A DNA stretch of 64,000 nt from Occultella kanbiaonis (GTDB taxonomy: Bacteria; Actinomycetota; Actinomycetes; Actinomycetales; Beutenbergiaceae): the NCBI RefSeq assembly GCF_009708215.1, contig NZ_CP046175.1, forward strand, positions 5,208,001 to 5,272,000. The letters are read 5' to 3'. Position 1 is the stretch's first letter. Every line of letters starts with the position of its first letter. The notes beneath the pieces were generated by a model, which was not told the DNA's origin, searched no databases, and saw nothing but the letters and a program-made list of their open reading frames with translations. Below, piece after piece: positions 43,421 to 51,918 of the stretch. The position numbers and the translations under genes were made by a program.

Positions 43421-44428
43421 TCAGCTCCTGGCTGCTGCGGCGAGCCCGGCCCTCGGGTCGGTACCGTCGCTGGCCGCCGCGAACTGTTCGAGGGCGGCCC
43501 GAGCGTCCTTGTTGAGGTTGCGCGGGACGGCGACCTCGAGGGTGACGATCAGGTCACCGGTGCCGTTCTTGGTGGCCACCCCCTTGCCCTTGGCGCGCAG
43601 CCGTGCGCCGGACTGGGTGCCCGCCGGGACCTTCAGCTTCACGGAGGAACCGTCCAGCGTGGGCACCGTGATGGTGGCCCCGTTGACGGCCTCCGGGAAC
43701 GTGATCGGCACCGTGATGGTCAGGTTGCGCCCGTTGATACCGAACACCGGATGCGGCTCGACGCGCACCGTCACCACCAGGTCCCCGGGGCTGCCGCCGT
43801 TGATGGAGGCCTGCCCCTTGCCGGCCAGACGGATCTTCTGGCCGTCGGTGACACCCGCGGGGATCCGCACGTTCATCGACCTGCCGCCGTCGATGGTCAG
43901 GGACACCGTGGCGCCCTGCACGGCCGTGCGGAACGGCAGCGAGGCGGACGTGGTGATGTCCCCACCCTTCTGCGGGGCTCGGAACCCGGCGCCCGCGCCG
44001 CCCGGCATGCCTCCGCCGAACAGGCCTCCGAGGATGTCCTCGAAGCCCCCGCCGGGCATGCCGCCACCGTCGGTCGAGTACCTCACCCGGGTGCCGCCAC
44101 CAGGAGCTCCCTGGTTGAACATGCCCCCGAAGAGATCCTCGAAGCCGCCGGTGTTCGCGCCCCCGGCGCCGGAGGCGAACCGCGGTCCGCCTCCGGCCAT
44201 GGCCCGCAGCGCGTCGTACTGCTTGCGCTGCTCGGCGTCGGAGAGCACACCGTAGGCCTCGCCGATCTCCTTGAACTTCGCCTCGGCCTTGGCGTCACCG
44301 GGGTTCTGGTCCGGGTGCCAAGTGCGGGCGAGCTTGCGGTAGGCCTTCTTGACCTCGGCGGCGTCGGCATCCTTGGACACGCCGAGCATCTTGTAGAAGT
44401 CCTTCTCGAGCCAGTCCTGTCCGGTCAT
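43421..44428 (-). CDS. dnaJ: Co-chaperone DnaJ (zinc-finger-less, CbpA/DnaJ1-like)
   Basis: A 335-residue J-domain protein. The J domain is at the N-terminus (DFYKMLGVSKDADAAEVKKAYRKLARTWHPDQNPG with the HPD tripeptide), followed by a Gly/Phe-rich segment (about 80-165) and C-terminal substrate-binding beta domains. The four CxxCxGxG zinc-binding repeats of classical DnaJ are missing, as in CbpA. Being in the dnaK operon, it is the main DnaK partner here. Confidence 0.95.
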   Translation of the reverse strand: MTGQDWLEKDFYKMLGVSKDADAAEVKKAYRKLARTWHPDQNPGDAKAEAKFKEIGEAYGVLSDAEQRKQYDALRAMAGGGPRFASGAGGANTGGFEDLFGGMFNQGAPGGGTRVRYSTDGGGMPGGGFEDILGGLFGGGMPGGAGAGFRAPQKGGDITTSASLPFRTAVQGATVSLTIDGGRSMNVRIPAGVTDGQKIRLAGKGQASINGGSPGDLVVTVRVEPHPVFGINGRNLTITVPITFPEAVNGATITVPTLDGSSVKLKVPAGTQSGARLRAKGKGVATKNGTGDLIVTLEVAVPRNLNKDARAALEQFAAASDGTDPRAGLAAAARS

Positions 44429-44453
44429 GCCTCACCTCCTCGATCGTGTGCTG

Positions 44454-45086
44454 TCATTCTGGGCCGGTGACCCCTACCCGCGCGGGGCGGATGACGACGT
44501 CACCGGCACGGTAGCCCGGCTGGAGCACGGTGGTGATGGTGTCCACCGTGACGTCCGGGCTCTGGTTGTGCATGAGCGCCTCGTGCACGTTGGGGTCGAA
44601 CTCCTCCCCCTCCGCACCGAACCGCTCCAGAGCGAACCGGGTGGTCAGCGTGCTCTCGAGCTTGTCCGCGATGGACGCGAACGGACCCTCGAGCGCCTGG
44701 TGCTGACGGGCCGCGGCGATGTCGTCGAGGACCGGGATCAGTGCCTCGATGACGGAGTGCGTGCCGCGGGTCTTCTCGACCTCTGCCTCGGCGCGGGACC
44801 GCTTGACGAAGTTGTTGAACCGTTGGTCCAGGTTGTACAGGTCCGCCTTGCCGCGGGCCACCTGGTCGGCAAGGTCCAACGCCTCGGCCTTCGCCTTGGC
44901 GAGCTCGTCATCGCCCGACGGCGCCGTGTCGCCGTCGGCGACCGGCTCGGCAGGCGAGGCGTCCGCCTGGGCGGCACCGCCGTCGGGCTCGACGGCGGCA
45001 CCTGCCTCGCTACGGACCTCGCCCGTGTTCGGGTCGAGTCGCCGCTTGTCGCGGATGACCGGTTCGGACTCGTTCTCGGGCGTCAC
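44454..45086 (-). CDS. grpE: Nucleotide exchange factor GrpE
   Basis: A 210-residue GrpE with a disordered acidic N-terminus, a long helical stalk (about 65-125: [35 protein letters not shown]) and the beta-wing domain with [44 protein letters not shown]. It releases ADP from DnaK. Its GTG start overlaps the dnaK stop as GTGA, and dnaJ follows 25 bases on. Confidence 0.95.
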   Translation of the reverse strand: MTPENESEPVIRDKRRLDPNTGEVRSEAGAAVEPDGGAAQADASPAEPVADGDTAPSGDDELAKAKAEALDLADQVARGKADLYNLDQRFNNFVKRSRAEAEVEKTRGTHSVIEALIPVLDDIAAARQHQALEGPFASIADKLESTLTTRFALERFGAEGEEFDPNVHEALMHNQSPDVTVDTITTVLQPGYRAGDVVIRPARVGVTGPE

Positions 45087-46948
45087 TTCTTCTCGTCCTC
45101 GTCCACGATCTCGGCGTCGACGATGTCGTCCTCGTCGGCGGCCGGGGCCGCCTCCTCGGCGGCCGGCGCACCCTCGCCCGGGGCGGGGGCGGCGTCGGGC
45201 TGGGCGTAGAGCGCCTCGCCGATCTTCTGGCTCACGGCGGCGAGCTCGGTCTGGGCCGTCTTGACGGCCTCGATGTCCTCACCCGCGAGCGCGGCCTTGA
45301 GCTTGTCGACGGCGGCGCGCACCTCGGTGGCGACGTCCTCCGGCAGCTTCTCGGCGTTGTCCGTGAGGAGCTTCTCGGTCGAGTAGGCGAGCTGTTCCGC
45401 GGTGTTGCGGGTCTCGGCCTCCTCGCGCCGGGCGGCGTCCTCGGCGGCGTGCGCCTCGGCCTCCTTGATCATCCGGTCGATCTCCTCCTTGGGGAGGGCG
45501 GACCCACCGGTGATCGTCATCGACTGCTCGGCGTTCGTGCCGCGGTCCTTGGCGGACACGTGCACGATGCCGTTCGCGTCGATGTCGAAGGTGACCTCGA
45601 TCTGCGGGACGCCACGAGGCGCCGGGGCGATCCCGGTCAGCTCGAAGGTGCCCAGCGGCTTGTTGTCCTTGACGAAGTCACGCTCGCCCTGGAACACCTG
45701 GATGAGCACGCTCGGCTGGTTGTCCTCGGCGGTGGAGAACACCGCGGAGCCCTTGGTCGGGATGGCCGTGTTGCGCTCGATCATGTTGGTCATCACGCCG
45801 CCCTTGGTCTCGATGCCGAGGGAGAGTGGGGTGACGTCGATGAGCAGCACGTCGGTGCGCTCACCCTGGAGCACGCCGGCCTGCAGCGCGGCACCGACGG
45901 CGACGACCTCGTCCGGGTTGACGCCCTTGTTGGGCTCCTTGCCACCGGTCAGCTCCTTGACCACCTCGGTCACGGCGGGCATCCGGGTGGAACCACCGAC
46001 GAGCACCACGTGGTCGATCTCGGACAGGCTGATGCCGGCGTCCTTGATGACGTTGTGGAACGGCTCCTTGGTGCGGTCGAGCAGGTCCGAGGTCATCTGC
46101 TGGAACTGGGCCCGGGTGAGCTTCTCGTCCAGGTGGATCGGACCGTTCTCGGACATCGACAGGTACTGCAGGGAGATGTTCGTGCTGGTGGCAGAAGAGA
46201 GTTCCTTCTTGGCCTGCTCGGCCGCCTCACGCAGGCGCTGGACGGCGATCTTGTCCTTGGCCAGGTCCACGCCGGAGCTGTTCTTGACCTGCGTCACCAG
46301 CCAGTCGACGATCCGCTGGTCCCAGTCGTCGCCACCGAGGCGGTTGTCGCCGTTGGTGGCCCGCACCTGGATGGTGGAGAAGCCGTCGTCGTCCTTGCCC
46401 ACCTCGAGCAGGGACACGTCGAACGTGCCACCACCGAGGTCGAAGACCAGGATGAGCTCGTCCTCCTTGCCCTTCTCCAGGCCGTAGGCGAGCGCGGCCG
46501 CGGTGGGCTCGTTGATGATGCGCTGCACATTCAGACCGGCGATCTGCCCGGCGTCCTTGGTGGCCTGGCGCTCGGCGTCGTTGAAGTACGCGGGCACCGT
46601 GATCACGGCGTCGGTGACGGGCTCGCCGAGGTAGGCCTCGGCGTCCTTCTTGAGCTTGCCGAGCACCCGCGCGGAGATCTCCTGCGCCGTGTACTGCTTG
46701 TCGTCGATGGAGACGGACCAGTCCGTGCCCATGTGGCGCTTCACCGACGCGACCGTGCGGTCTACGTTGGTGACGGCCTGGCGCTTGGCCACCTCGCCGA
46801 CGAGTACCTCGCCGGTCTTGCTGAACGCCACGACGGAGGGCGTGGTGCGCGCACCCTCGGCGTTGGCGATGACGGTGGGCTCGCCACCCTCCAGAACGGC
46901 GACCACGGAGTTGGTGGTGCCCAGGTCGATTCCGACCGATCGTGCCAT
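45083..46948 (-). CDS. dnaK: Chaperone DnaK (Hsp70)
   Basis: A 621-residue Hsp70. [18 protein letters not shown] opens the ATPase domain; [17 protein letters not shown] and [17 protein letters not shown] are the nucleotide-binding signatures, and [27 protein letters not shown] marks the start of the substrate-binding domain. The tail is Ala/Glu/Asp-rich ending in [15 protein letters not shown]. The ATG at 46948 has AAGGAG 9 bases upstream. It is the first gene of the heat-shock operon and is controlled by the HAIR sites. Confidence 0.98.
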   Translation of the reverse strand: MARSVGIDLGTTNSVVAVLEGGEPTVIANAEGARTTPSVVAFSKTGEVLVGEVAKRQAVTNVDRTVASVKRHMGTDWSVSIDDKQYTAQEISARVLGKLKKDAEAYLGEPVTDAVITVPAYFNDAERQATKDAGQIAGLNVQRIINEPTAAALAYGLEKGKEDELILVFDLGGGTFDVSLLEVGKDDDGFSTIQVRATNGDNRLGGDDWDQRIVDWLVTQVKNSSGVDLAKDKIAVQRLREAAEQAKKELSSATSTNISLQYLSMSENGPIHLDEKLTRAQFQQMTSDLLDRTKEPFHNVIKDAGISLSEIDHVVLVGGSTRMPAVTEVVKELTGGKEPNKGVNPDEVVAVGAALQAGVLQGERTDVLLIDVTPLSLGIETKGGVMTNMIERNTAIPTKGSAVFSTAEDNQPSVLIQVFQGERDFVKDNKPLGTFELTGIAPAPRGVPQIEVTFDIDANGIVHVSAKDRGTNAEQSMTITGGSALPKEEIDRMIKEAEAHAAEDAARREEAETRNTAEQLAYSTEKLLTDNAEKLPEDVATEVRAAVDKLKAALAGEDIEAVKTAQTELAAVSQKIGEALYAQPDAAPAPGEGAPAAEEAAPAADEDDIVDAEIVDEDEKK

Positions 46949-46995
46949 GTTCGTGTGCTCCTTCCGGGCCGCCCCGGTGGGTGCGACCACATCTG

Positions 46996-47016
46996 CTTGA
47001 GTCTTCCGCACTCAAG
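46996..47016. promoter_or_regulatory. HAIR operator (perfect) at the dnaK promoter
   Basis: CTTGAGT-N7-ACTCAAG, identical to the known HspR consensus. It touches the -10 region and covers the predicted transcription start, so HspR would block dnaK transcription. Confidence 0.9.
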
Positions 47017-47042
47017 TTTCCTCGCCGGTCCGAGGTTGTCAA
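47015..47042 (-). promoter_or_regulatory. dnaK promoter
   Basis: On the minus strand, -35 TTGACA (47042-47037), a 16-base spacer and -10 GAAACT (47020-47015); start near 47008 and a leader of about 60 bases. It is framed by two HAIR sites. Confidence 0.7.
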
Positions 47043-47057
47043 ACCAGGGTGGCAAGA

Positions 47058-47078
47058 CTTGAGTCTGTATGGCTCAAC
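47058..47078. promoter_or_regulatory. Second, weaker HAIR-like site
   Basis: CTTGAGT-N7-GCTCAAC: the left half is perfect, the right half matches five of seven bases. It lies 16 bases upstream of the dnaK -35 hexamer, suggesting cooperative HspR binding. Confidence 0.6.
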
Positions 47079-47265
47079 TATGGCAGTCGGCGGAGTATTC
47101 CCGTCTGAGGCAGAGTGCCCTCCCCGACCCCACCGCCGACGAGTGGCAGCTGAACGAGGCGGTCGAGGCCCCGCACACCGGTGCCCACATGGGATCACGC
47201 ATCGGCACGCTCCACACGAGCATCGGCTTCCGGGACCTCGGTCAGGGCAGACCCGCCAGCATGAC

Positions 47266-47505
47266 TCAGCAGCGGAAGCCGCCACGGAGTGCCAATAGAA
47301 CCCCGCCAGATAACAGCGAGAGCCACAGCACTCGATGCTGAGTTGATCCGAGCGCTGGGTCCGGCGTCGGAGGTCGAGCATGGCCGGTCCACCTCCATGC
47401 CCCAGGTCAGGCGTGTGCCGCGGTGACCGATAGTGCGACCATCAACACGGCTTCGGAGGTTCCGGCAAAGGCGCCGTACATCCACCGAACGGTGGAGGCG
47501 CGCAT
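47266..47505 (-). pseudogene. Possible decayed small membrane protein
   Basis: From ATG 47505 the minus strand encodes a 32-residue peptide with a hydrophobic helix (MYGAFAGTSEAVLMVALSVTAAHA), then TGA (47409-47407). The same frame continues with HARPPTPDPAL and a second helix HRVLWLSLLSGGVLLALRGG before TGA at 47268-47266. Two helices in one frame broken by a single stop suggest a small two-helix membrane protein that has been lost. The rest of 47079-47567 shows no convincing gene. Low certainty. Confidence 0.25.
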
Positions 47506-47567
47506 CAACCCGAGCCCAGACGCTTCGGTCGATGTGGCGGGCTGCAGTGCGCCCGTAACTTCGCAGG

Positions 47568-48503
47568 ATGACCGCCTTGGAAGTCCGAAACCTGCACAAG
47601 CGCTACGGGCAGCACGTTGCCCTCGATGACGTCTCCTTCACCGTTGAAGAGGGGGAGATCTTCGGCATCATCGGGCCCAACGGCGCAGGCAAGACGACAA
47701 CCGTCGAAAGCATCGCCGGCCTGCGAACGCCCGACTCGGGCTCGATCTCTGTGCTGGGACTCGACCCGATCAAGGACCGGGCTGAGTTGCGTGAGCGACT
47801 CGGCGTGCAACTGCAGGAGAGCAGCTTCCCAGACGCGATCAAGGTCGCCGAAGCGCTTGAGCTCTACAGCTCCTTCTACCGGGACCCCACCGATTGGCGC
47901 GAACTCATGGGGCTCCTCGGTCTCACCGAGAAGCGCAACACGCAGTACACGGCGCTCTCGGGCGGGCAGAAGCAGCGGCTTTCGATCGCGCTCGCTCTGG
48001 TCGGCAATCCGAAGGTAGCGATTCTCGACGAGCTCACGACGGGACTGGACCCGCAGGCGAGGCGCGATACCTGGAGCCTCATCGAGCGGGTCCGGGACAC
48101 GGGCGTGACGATCCTCCTTGTCACGCACTTCATGGATGAGGCGGAGCGTCTCAGCGACCGGGTCGCCGTCATCGCTGGTGGCCGGGTCGCCGCAGTGGAT
48201 ACGCCGGCAGGGCTGATTGCCCGGGCGAGCGCGGGGCAGCAGGTCCGGTTCCGCGTGAGTCAACCGCTGGACAAGAGTGTCCTGACCGTGCTTCCCGACG
48301 TGACCGACGTCGAGATCGCCCAGGGCCGCTGGATCGTCACCGGCAACGGACAGCTTCTGAGCAGCGTCGCAGGGGCTCTCGCCAGGGCGCAGGTCGTGGT
48401 GGAGGATCTCCGCGTCGACCAGCGCAACCTCGACGACGCGTTCGTGGCATTCACGGGCCTCGCCCCGGAATCCCCAGAACCCTCAGAGCGGAAGGCCGAC
48501 TGA
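47568..48503 (+). CDS. ABC-2 type exporter ATPase
   Basis: A 311-residue ATPase with Walker A GPNGAGKT (about 37-44), signature ALSGGQKQRL, Walker B VAILDELTTGLDP and H-loop VTHFMDEAERL, plus a C-terminal domain typical of drug/antibiotic exporters (DrrA/CcmA type). In Walker B the sequence reads LDELTTG where most family members have LDEPTTG. TAACTT (47556-47561) six bases before the ATG points to a leaderless start. The permease and two-component genes follow without gaps. Confidence 0.92.
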   Translation: MTALEVRNLHKRYGQHVALDDVSFTVEEGEIFGIIGPNGAGKTTTVESIAGLRTPDSGSISVLGLDPIKDRAELRERLGVQLQESSFPDAIKVAEALELYSSFYRDPTDWRELMGLLGLTEKRNTQYTALSGGQKQRLSIALALVGNPKVAILDELTTGLDPQARRDTWSLIERVRDTGVTILLVTHFMDEAERLSDRVAVIAGGRVAAVDTPAGLIARASAGQQVRFRVSQPLDKSVLTVLPDVTDVEIAQGRWIVTGNGQLLSSVAGALARAQVVVEDLRVDQRNLDDAFVAFTGLAPESPEPSERKAD

Positions 48504-49267
48504 TGCATGCGCTCAGGAAGATGGTCAAGGTCGAGACGAAACTCTTCCTGCGAGACTCTGCCACCGTCATGTTCGGTGTGCTGTTCCCGACGGGACTCCT
48601 ACTCGGGCTGGGTGCCATCCCGGCACTCAGAGAGCCGTCGCCGGAAACCGGTGGGCTCCGGGCCATCGACGTCTGGGCTCCGACCGCACTGGTGTTCGGG
48701 ATGGTGATGATCGCCGTGCAGCACGTCCCGGCAGTGATCGCGACTTATCGTGAGCGCGGCATCCTGCGCAGGCTGTCGACCACTCCTGCGCATCCGCGGA
48801 GCGTCCTGCTCGCGCAGATAATTGTCGCGTTCGCCTCCGTGGTCGTCTCCGCGGCACTCATGATCCTCCTCGCGTGGGCGGTGCTGGACATCGCGCCGCC
48901 CGAGCGGCCCCTGGAGTTCGTCGTCGCCTTCATCGTCGGCTATGCGGCACTGCTCGGGATCGGCATGATCTCCGCAGCCGTGGTCCGAACTAGCAGTGCC
49001 GCGAACCAGATCGGCACCTTCCTGTTCGTTGCGCTGATGTTCTTCGGTGGGGCCTTCCTGCCCCGCGTCCTCATGCCCGACTTGCTGCGCGAGGTCGGCG
49101 AATTCATACCGCCCGGGCTGCAGGCTCTCACCACCGCGTGGTCCGCCGAAGCAGGCGAGGTCACCGCCACCGCCGGTGGGCAGCCCTTCTGGCTGCAGAT
49201 TGCCATAATGGCGGGGATCGCAGTGATCGCGAGCGCGATCGCCGCGAAGCTCTTCCGCTGGGAGTAG
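48503..49267 (+). CDS. ABC-2 type exporter permease
   Basis: A 254-residue membrane protein with six likely helices and an ABC-2 permease pattern: RERGILRRLSTTPAHPRSVLLAQI in the middle and VALMFFGGAFLPRVLMPDLLREVGEFIPPGLQALTTAW toward the end. It pairs with the ATPase whose stop it overlaps by one base (TGATG). The substrate is not known. Confidence 0.9.
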   Translation: MHALRKMVKVETKLFLRDSATVMFGVLFPTGLLLGLGAIPALREPSPETGGLRAIDVWAPTALVFGMVMIAVQHVPAVIATYRERGILRRLSTTPAHPRSVLLAQIIVAFASVVVSAALMILLAWAVLDIAPPERPLEFVVAFIVGYAALLGIGMISAAVVRTSSAANQIGTFLFVALMFFGGAFLPRVLMPDLLREVGEFIPPGLQALTTAWSAEAGEVTATAGGQPFWLQIAIMAGIAVIASAIAAKLFRWE

Positions 49268-50620
49268 GTGACGATGACGCGAGATGCCGGGGCCAGTGAG
49301 CGCCGGAGTTCCAGTACGCACGCTTCCGCCATCGCGGAAGAAGCGGAGATCGCGAATCGCTCCCGGTTGGCCTGGAAGAAGGAGCAGTTGCGGGTCTGGG
49401 ACCTGCTGCAACTGTTCACACCGTGGCTGCTGCTGACGATCTCGACGGCGACCTACTTCTCGCGGGTGCTTCCTGCCTCTGGTGAACGCTTCTGGCCCGG
49501 GGGCGCCTCCGCCCTCGGGCTGGTCGCGGCCTCGGGGCTGTGGGTGCTGTTCGGGCAAACGCTGCCCATCAGGCGGAGGACGCTTCGGCCCGTGCCGGCG
49601 GGCATCTACTTCGTCGGGCTGCTAGCACTGTGCGTCACCCTTATGACGTACTCCGACGTGTTCCTCGTCTTCACCATCGCGGGCTTCTTCCAGGCGTACT
49701 TGCTCAGGCCGTGGCCGTTGGGAGTGCTCGCAGTCCTGGCCACCTCCGTGGCCCTCAACGGCTCGGTGATGCGCGTGTGGGCTGACCCGAGCCCGGAGGT
49801 ACTCGCGGAGTTCCTACTGATAGTCGCCGTGCAGACCACGGCGATCGGGGTGGGCATCCTGCTGACCGCGCGCAGCGAGCCGGAGGAACGCAAGCGGGAG
49901 GAACTCGTCGAGCGCCTCGAGGAGGCACTGCACGAGAACGCCGGGCTCCATGCGCAACTGGTCGCCCAGGCCCGTGAGTCCGGGGCACAGGATGAGCGGC
50001 AGCGACTGGCCGGCGAAATCCACGACACGCTTGCCCAGGGTCTCGCCGGCATCATCACGCAACTCCAGGCAGCGCAGCGTTCCGCGAGCGTGCAGAACGA
50101 GACCGAAGAGCACGTTGCGCGTGCACTTCGTCTCGCGCGCAGCAGTCTGACCGAGGCCAGACGCTCCGTGCAGGCGCTCGCTCCCCAGGAGCTCGGGCGA
50201 GCACACCTCCCCGACGCACTGCGCACGTTGACCGAGCGATGGTCGCAGGACCAGGGGATCAACGCGCGCGTGGACGTCACCGGCACCCGAGAGCCACTGA
50301 GCCCGGCGATCGAGGTATCCCTGTTCCGGGTCGCGCAGGAGTCGCTGACCAACGTGGCGAAGCACGCGGAGGCCTCGCGGGTCGGTGTCACGCTGTCGTA
50401 CACGGGCACCGAGGTGCTGCTGGACGTACGCGATGATGGAGGCGGGTTCGCGAACACGGTTGGCGCCGGCTTCGGCCTGACGAGCATGCGCCAGCGGATC
50501 AGAGGGGTGGGCGGTCACGTGGAGGTGCAGAGCGCAGCCGGCGAGGGGACATCCGTCAGTGCGCGCGTACCGGCGATCGCCCCCGTGGGCACGAGGTCAC
50601 GGAAGGAGACGGGCCGGTGA
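49268..50620 (+). CDS. Sensor histidine kinase, NarL/DesK type
   Basis: A 450-residue kinase with five or six membrane helices in residues 45-195, a short coiled segment, the HisKA_3 phosphorylation site ERQRLAGEIHDTLAQGLAGI (His in E-I-H-D) and the ATPase domain with DVRDDGGGF and GFGLTSMRQRI. Start GTG 49268 or ATG 49274. It directly follows the exporter permease and overlaps the response regulator by GTGA, so the four genes form one operon that probably senses an exported or membrane-active compound. Confidence 0.92.
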   Translation: MTMTRDAGASERRSSSTHASAIAEEAEIANRSRLAWKKEQLRVWDLLQLFTPWLLLTISTATYFSRVLPASGERFWPGGASALGLVAASGLWVLFGQTLPIRRRTLRPVPAGIYFVGLLALCVTLMTYSDVFLVFTIAGFFQAYLLRPWPLGVLAVLATSVALNGSVMRVWADPSPEVLAEFLLIVAVQTTAIGVGILLTARSEPEERKREELVERLEEALHENAGLHAQLVAQARESGAQDERQRLAGEIHDTLAQGLAGIITQLQAAQRSASVQNETEEHVARALRLARSSLTEARRSVQALAPQELGRAHLPDALRTLTERWSQDQGINARVDVTGTREPLSPAIEVSLFRVAQESLTNVAKHAEASRVGVTLSYTGTEVLLDVRDDGGGFANTVGAGFGLTSMRQRIRGVGGHVEVQSAAGEGTSVSARVPAIAPVGTRSRKETGR

Positions 50621-51237
50621 TTCGACTACTGGTTGTCGACGACCATCCGATCGTGAGGGGCGGTCTTCGCGACAGCTTCGCGGACGTCGAGGACATCGTT
50701 GTGGTCGGTGAAGCCGGGGACGGCGCCGAGGGCATCGACCGTGCGATGTCGCTGGCAGCCGACGTCGTGCTCATGGACCTTCGGATGCCCGAGATGGACG
50801 GCGTCACCGCGACCGCGGCCCTGCGCGAGCAGGGCTCGAGTGCCCGAGTGCTGATCCTGACCACCTTCGACAGCGAGAGCGACGTACTGCCGGCGATCGA
50901 GGCGGGTGCGATCGGTTATCTCCTGAAGGATGCTCTGCCCGACGAGCTGATGCGGGCCGTCCGGGCAGCCGCGCGTGGAGAGTCGGTGCTGGCGCCGTCG
51001 GTGACGCAGCACCTCATGGGACAGGTTCGCAGGCCCGGCGCCGGCACCCTGACCGATCGAGAGAGGCAGGTGCTGCAACTGGTCGCGAACGGCCGCTCGA
51101 ACCGAGAGGCAGCCGCAACGTTGTTCATCGGCGAAGCGAGCATCAAGACCCATCTCCAGCACATCTACGACAAGCTCGGCGTTCGTGATCGAGCCGCGGC
51201 GGTGGCCGAGGGCTACCGCCGTCGCCTGCTCACGTGA
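50617..51237 (+). CDS. Response regulator, NarL/FixJ family
   Basis: A 206-residue regulator. The receiver domain has the acidic pair in VVDDHPIVRGG, the phosphoacceptor aspartate in VVLMDLRMPEMDG (Asp54) and the conserved lysine in LLKDALPDE. The C-terminal LuxR-type HTH reads LTDRERQVLQLVANGRSNREAAATLFIGEASIKTHLQHIYDKLGVRDRAAAV. It is the output of the adjacent kinase and likely controls the exporter genes. Confidence 0.95.
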   Translation: MIRLLVVDDHPIVRGGLRDSFADVEDIVVVGEAGDGAEGIDRAMSLAADVVLMDLRMPEMDGVTATAALREQGSSARVLILTTFDSESDVLPAIEAGAIGYLLKDALPDELMRAVRAAARGESVLAPSVTQHLMGQVRRPGAGTLTDRERQVLQLVANGRSNREAAATLFIGEASIKTHLQHIYDKLGVRDRAAAVAEGYRRRLLT

Positions 51238-51918
51238 CGCCTCGCTACTGGCCACCACACGGCAGGACCGACGCGAACGGCATCGAGATCCGGATGGACG
51301 ACGACGTTCGCAAGGTCGTGGCAGACCAGCCCGGCCGGCGCATCGTGCAGCTCGAAGTCGAGGGGCCCGATCAGGTGCAGCGTGCCCTGCGACCATCGTC
51401 TCGCCCAACTCCTTGAGCCGACCTGTTCTCTGCCGCAACTTCGCGGATTCTGGCTCTCGATTGTGGACCCGCACCGGCGTGGGCCGGAATGATCAACTCC
51501 GGGTCGGACTACGCTCACCCGAGCCACCATGGTTTGAGGTCGACCAGCCAGTGATCGGCGCAGCGTGAGTGCACGCTCAAGCGACGACGCGGTGCCAGCG
51601 ATCAGCAAAGTCGTGTTGAGCCGGCCGGGTAACGAGATCGGTGAGGTGTAGGTGCCGACGCGGTCCCCCACGACGTCCCACTGCGCTCCCACGTTCCCCA
51701 CCTCGGACCAGTTCGGGCGAGAACCTCACCTCACTCCATCCGGCCTCACGGCCAACGGCTAGCGGGACGCCGCGGCCGGCGGTACGGTCGGAGTGCGCTC
51801 AGGGCGCCTCCGGTCCGCGGGCAGGGCACAGCCCACCTGATCTGCAACACCAAGAGCAGCCCCTGGCCTCTTTCGCCCCGACGGCGCGGACATCGGGATC
51901 GACGCGAAGGAGGGCGTG
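51238..51918. other. 681-base interval without a convincing gene
   Basis: No frame shows a recognisable family or a good start. A 60-codon frame (51234-51416, plus strand) overlaps the response regulator stop by GTGA and contains DDDVRKVVADQPGRRIVQLEVEG, which is protein-like but too short to call. The rest may be decayed DNA or the control region of the ankyrin-repeat gene. Confidence 0.5.

Noticed and set aside
45449-47062. 537-codon plus-strand frame opposite dnaK
   Set aside because: Shadow of dnaK, whose family match is unambiguous.
47069-47341. 90-codon plus-strand frame upstream of the exporter operon
   Set aside because: Starts inside the second HAIR site, has no ribosome site and reads as unstructured charged sequence.
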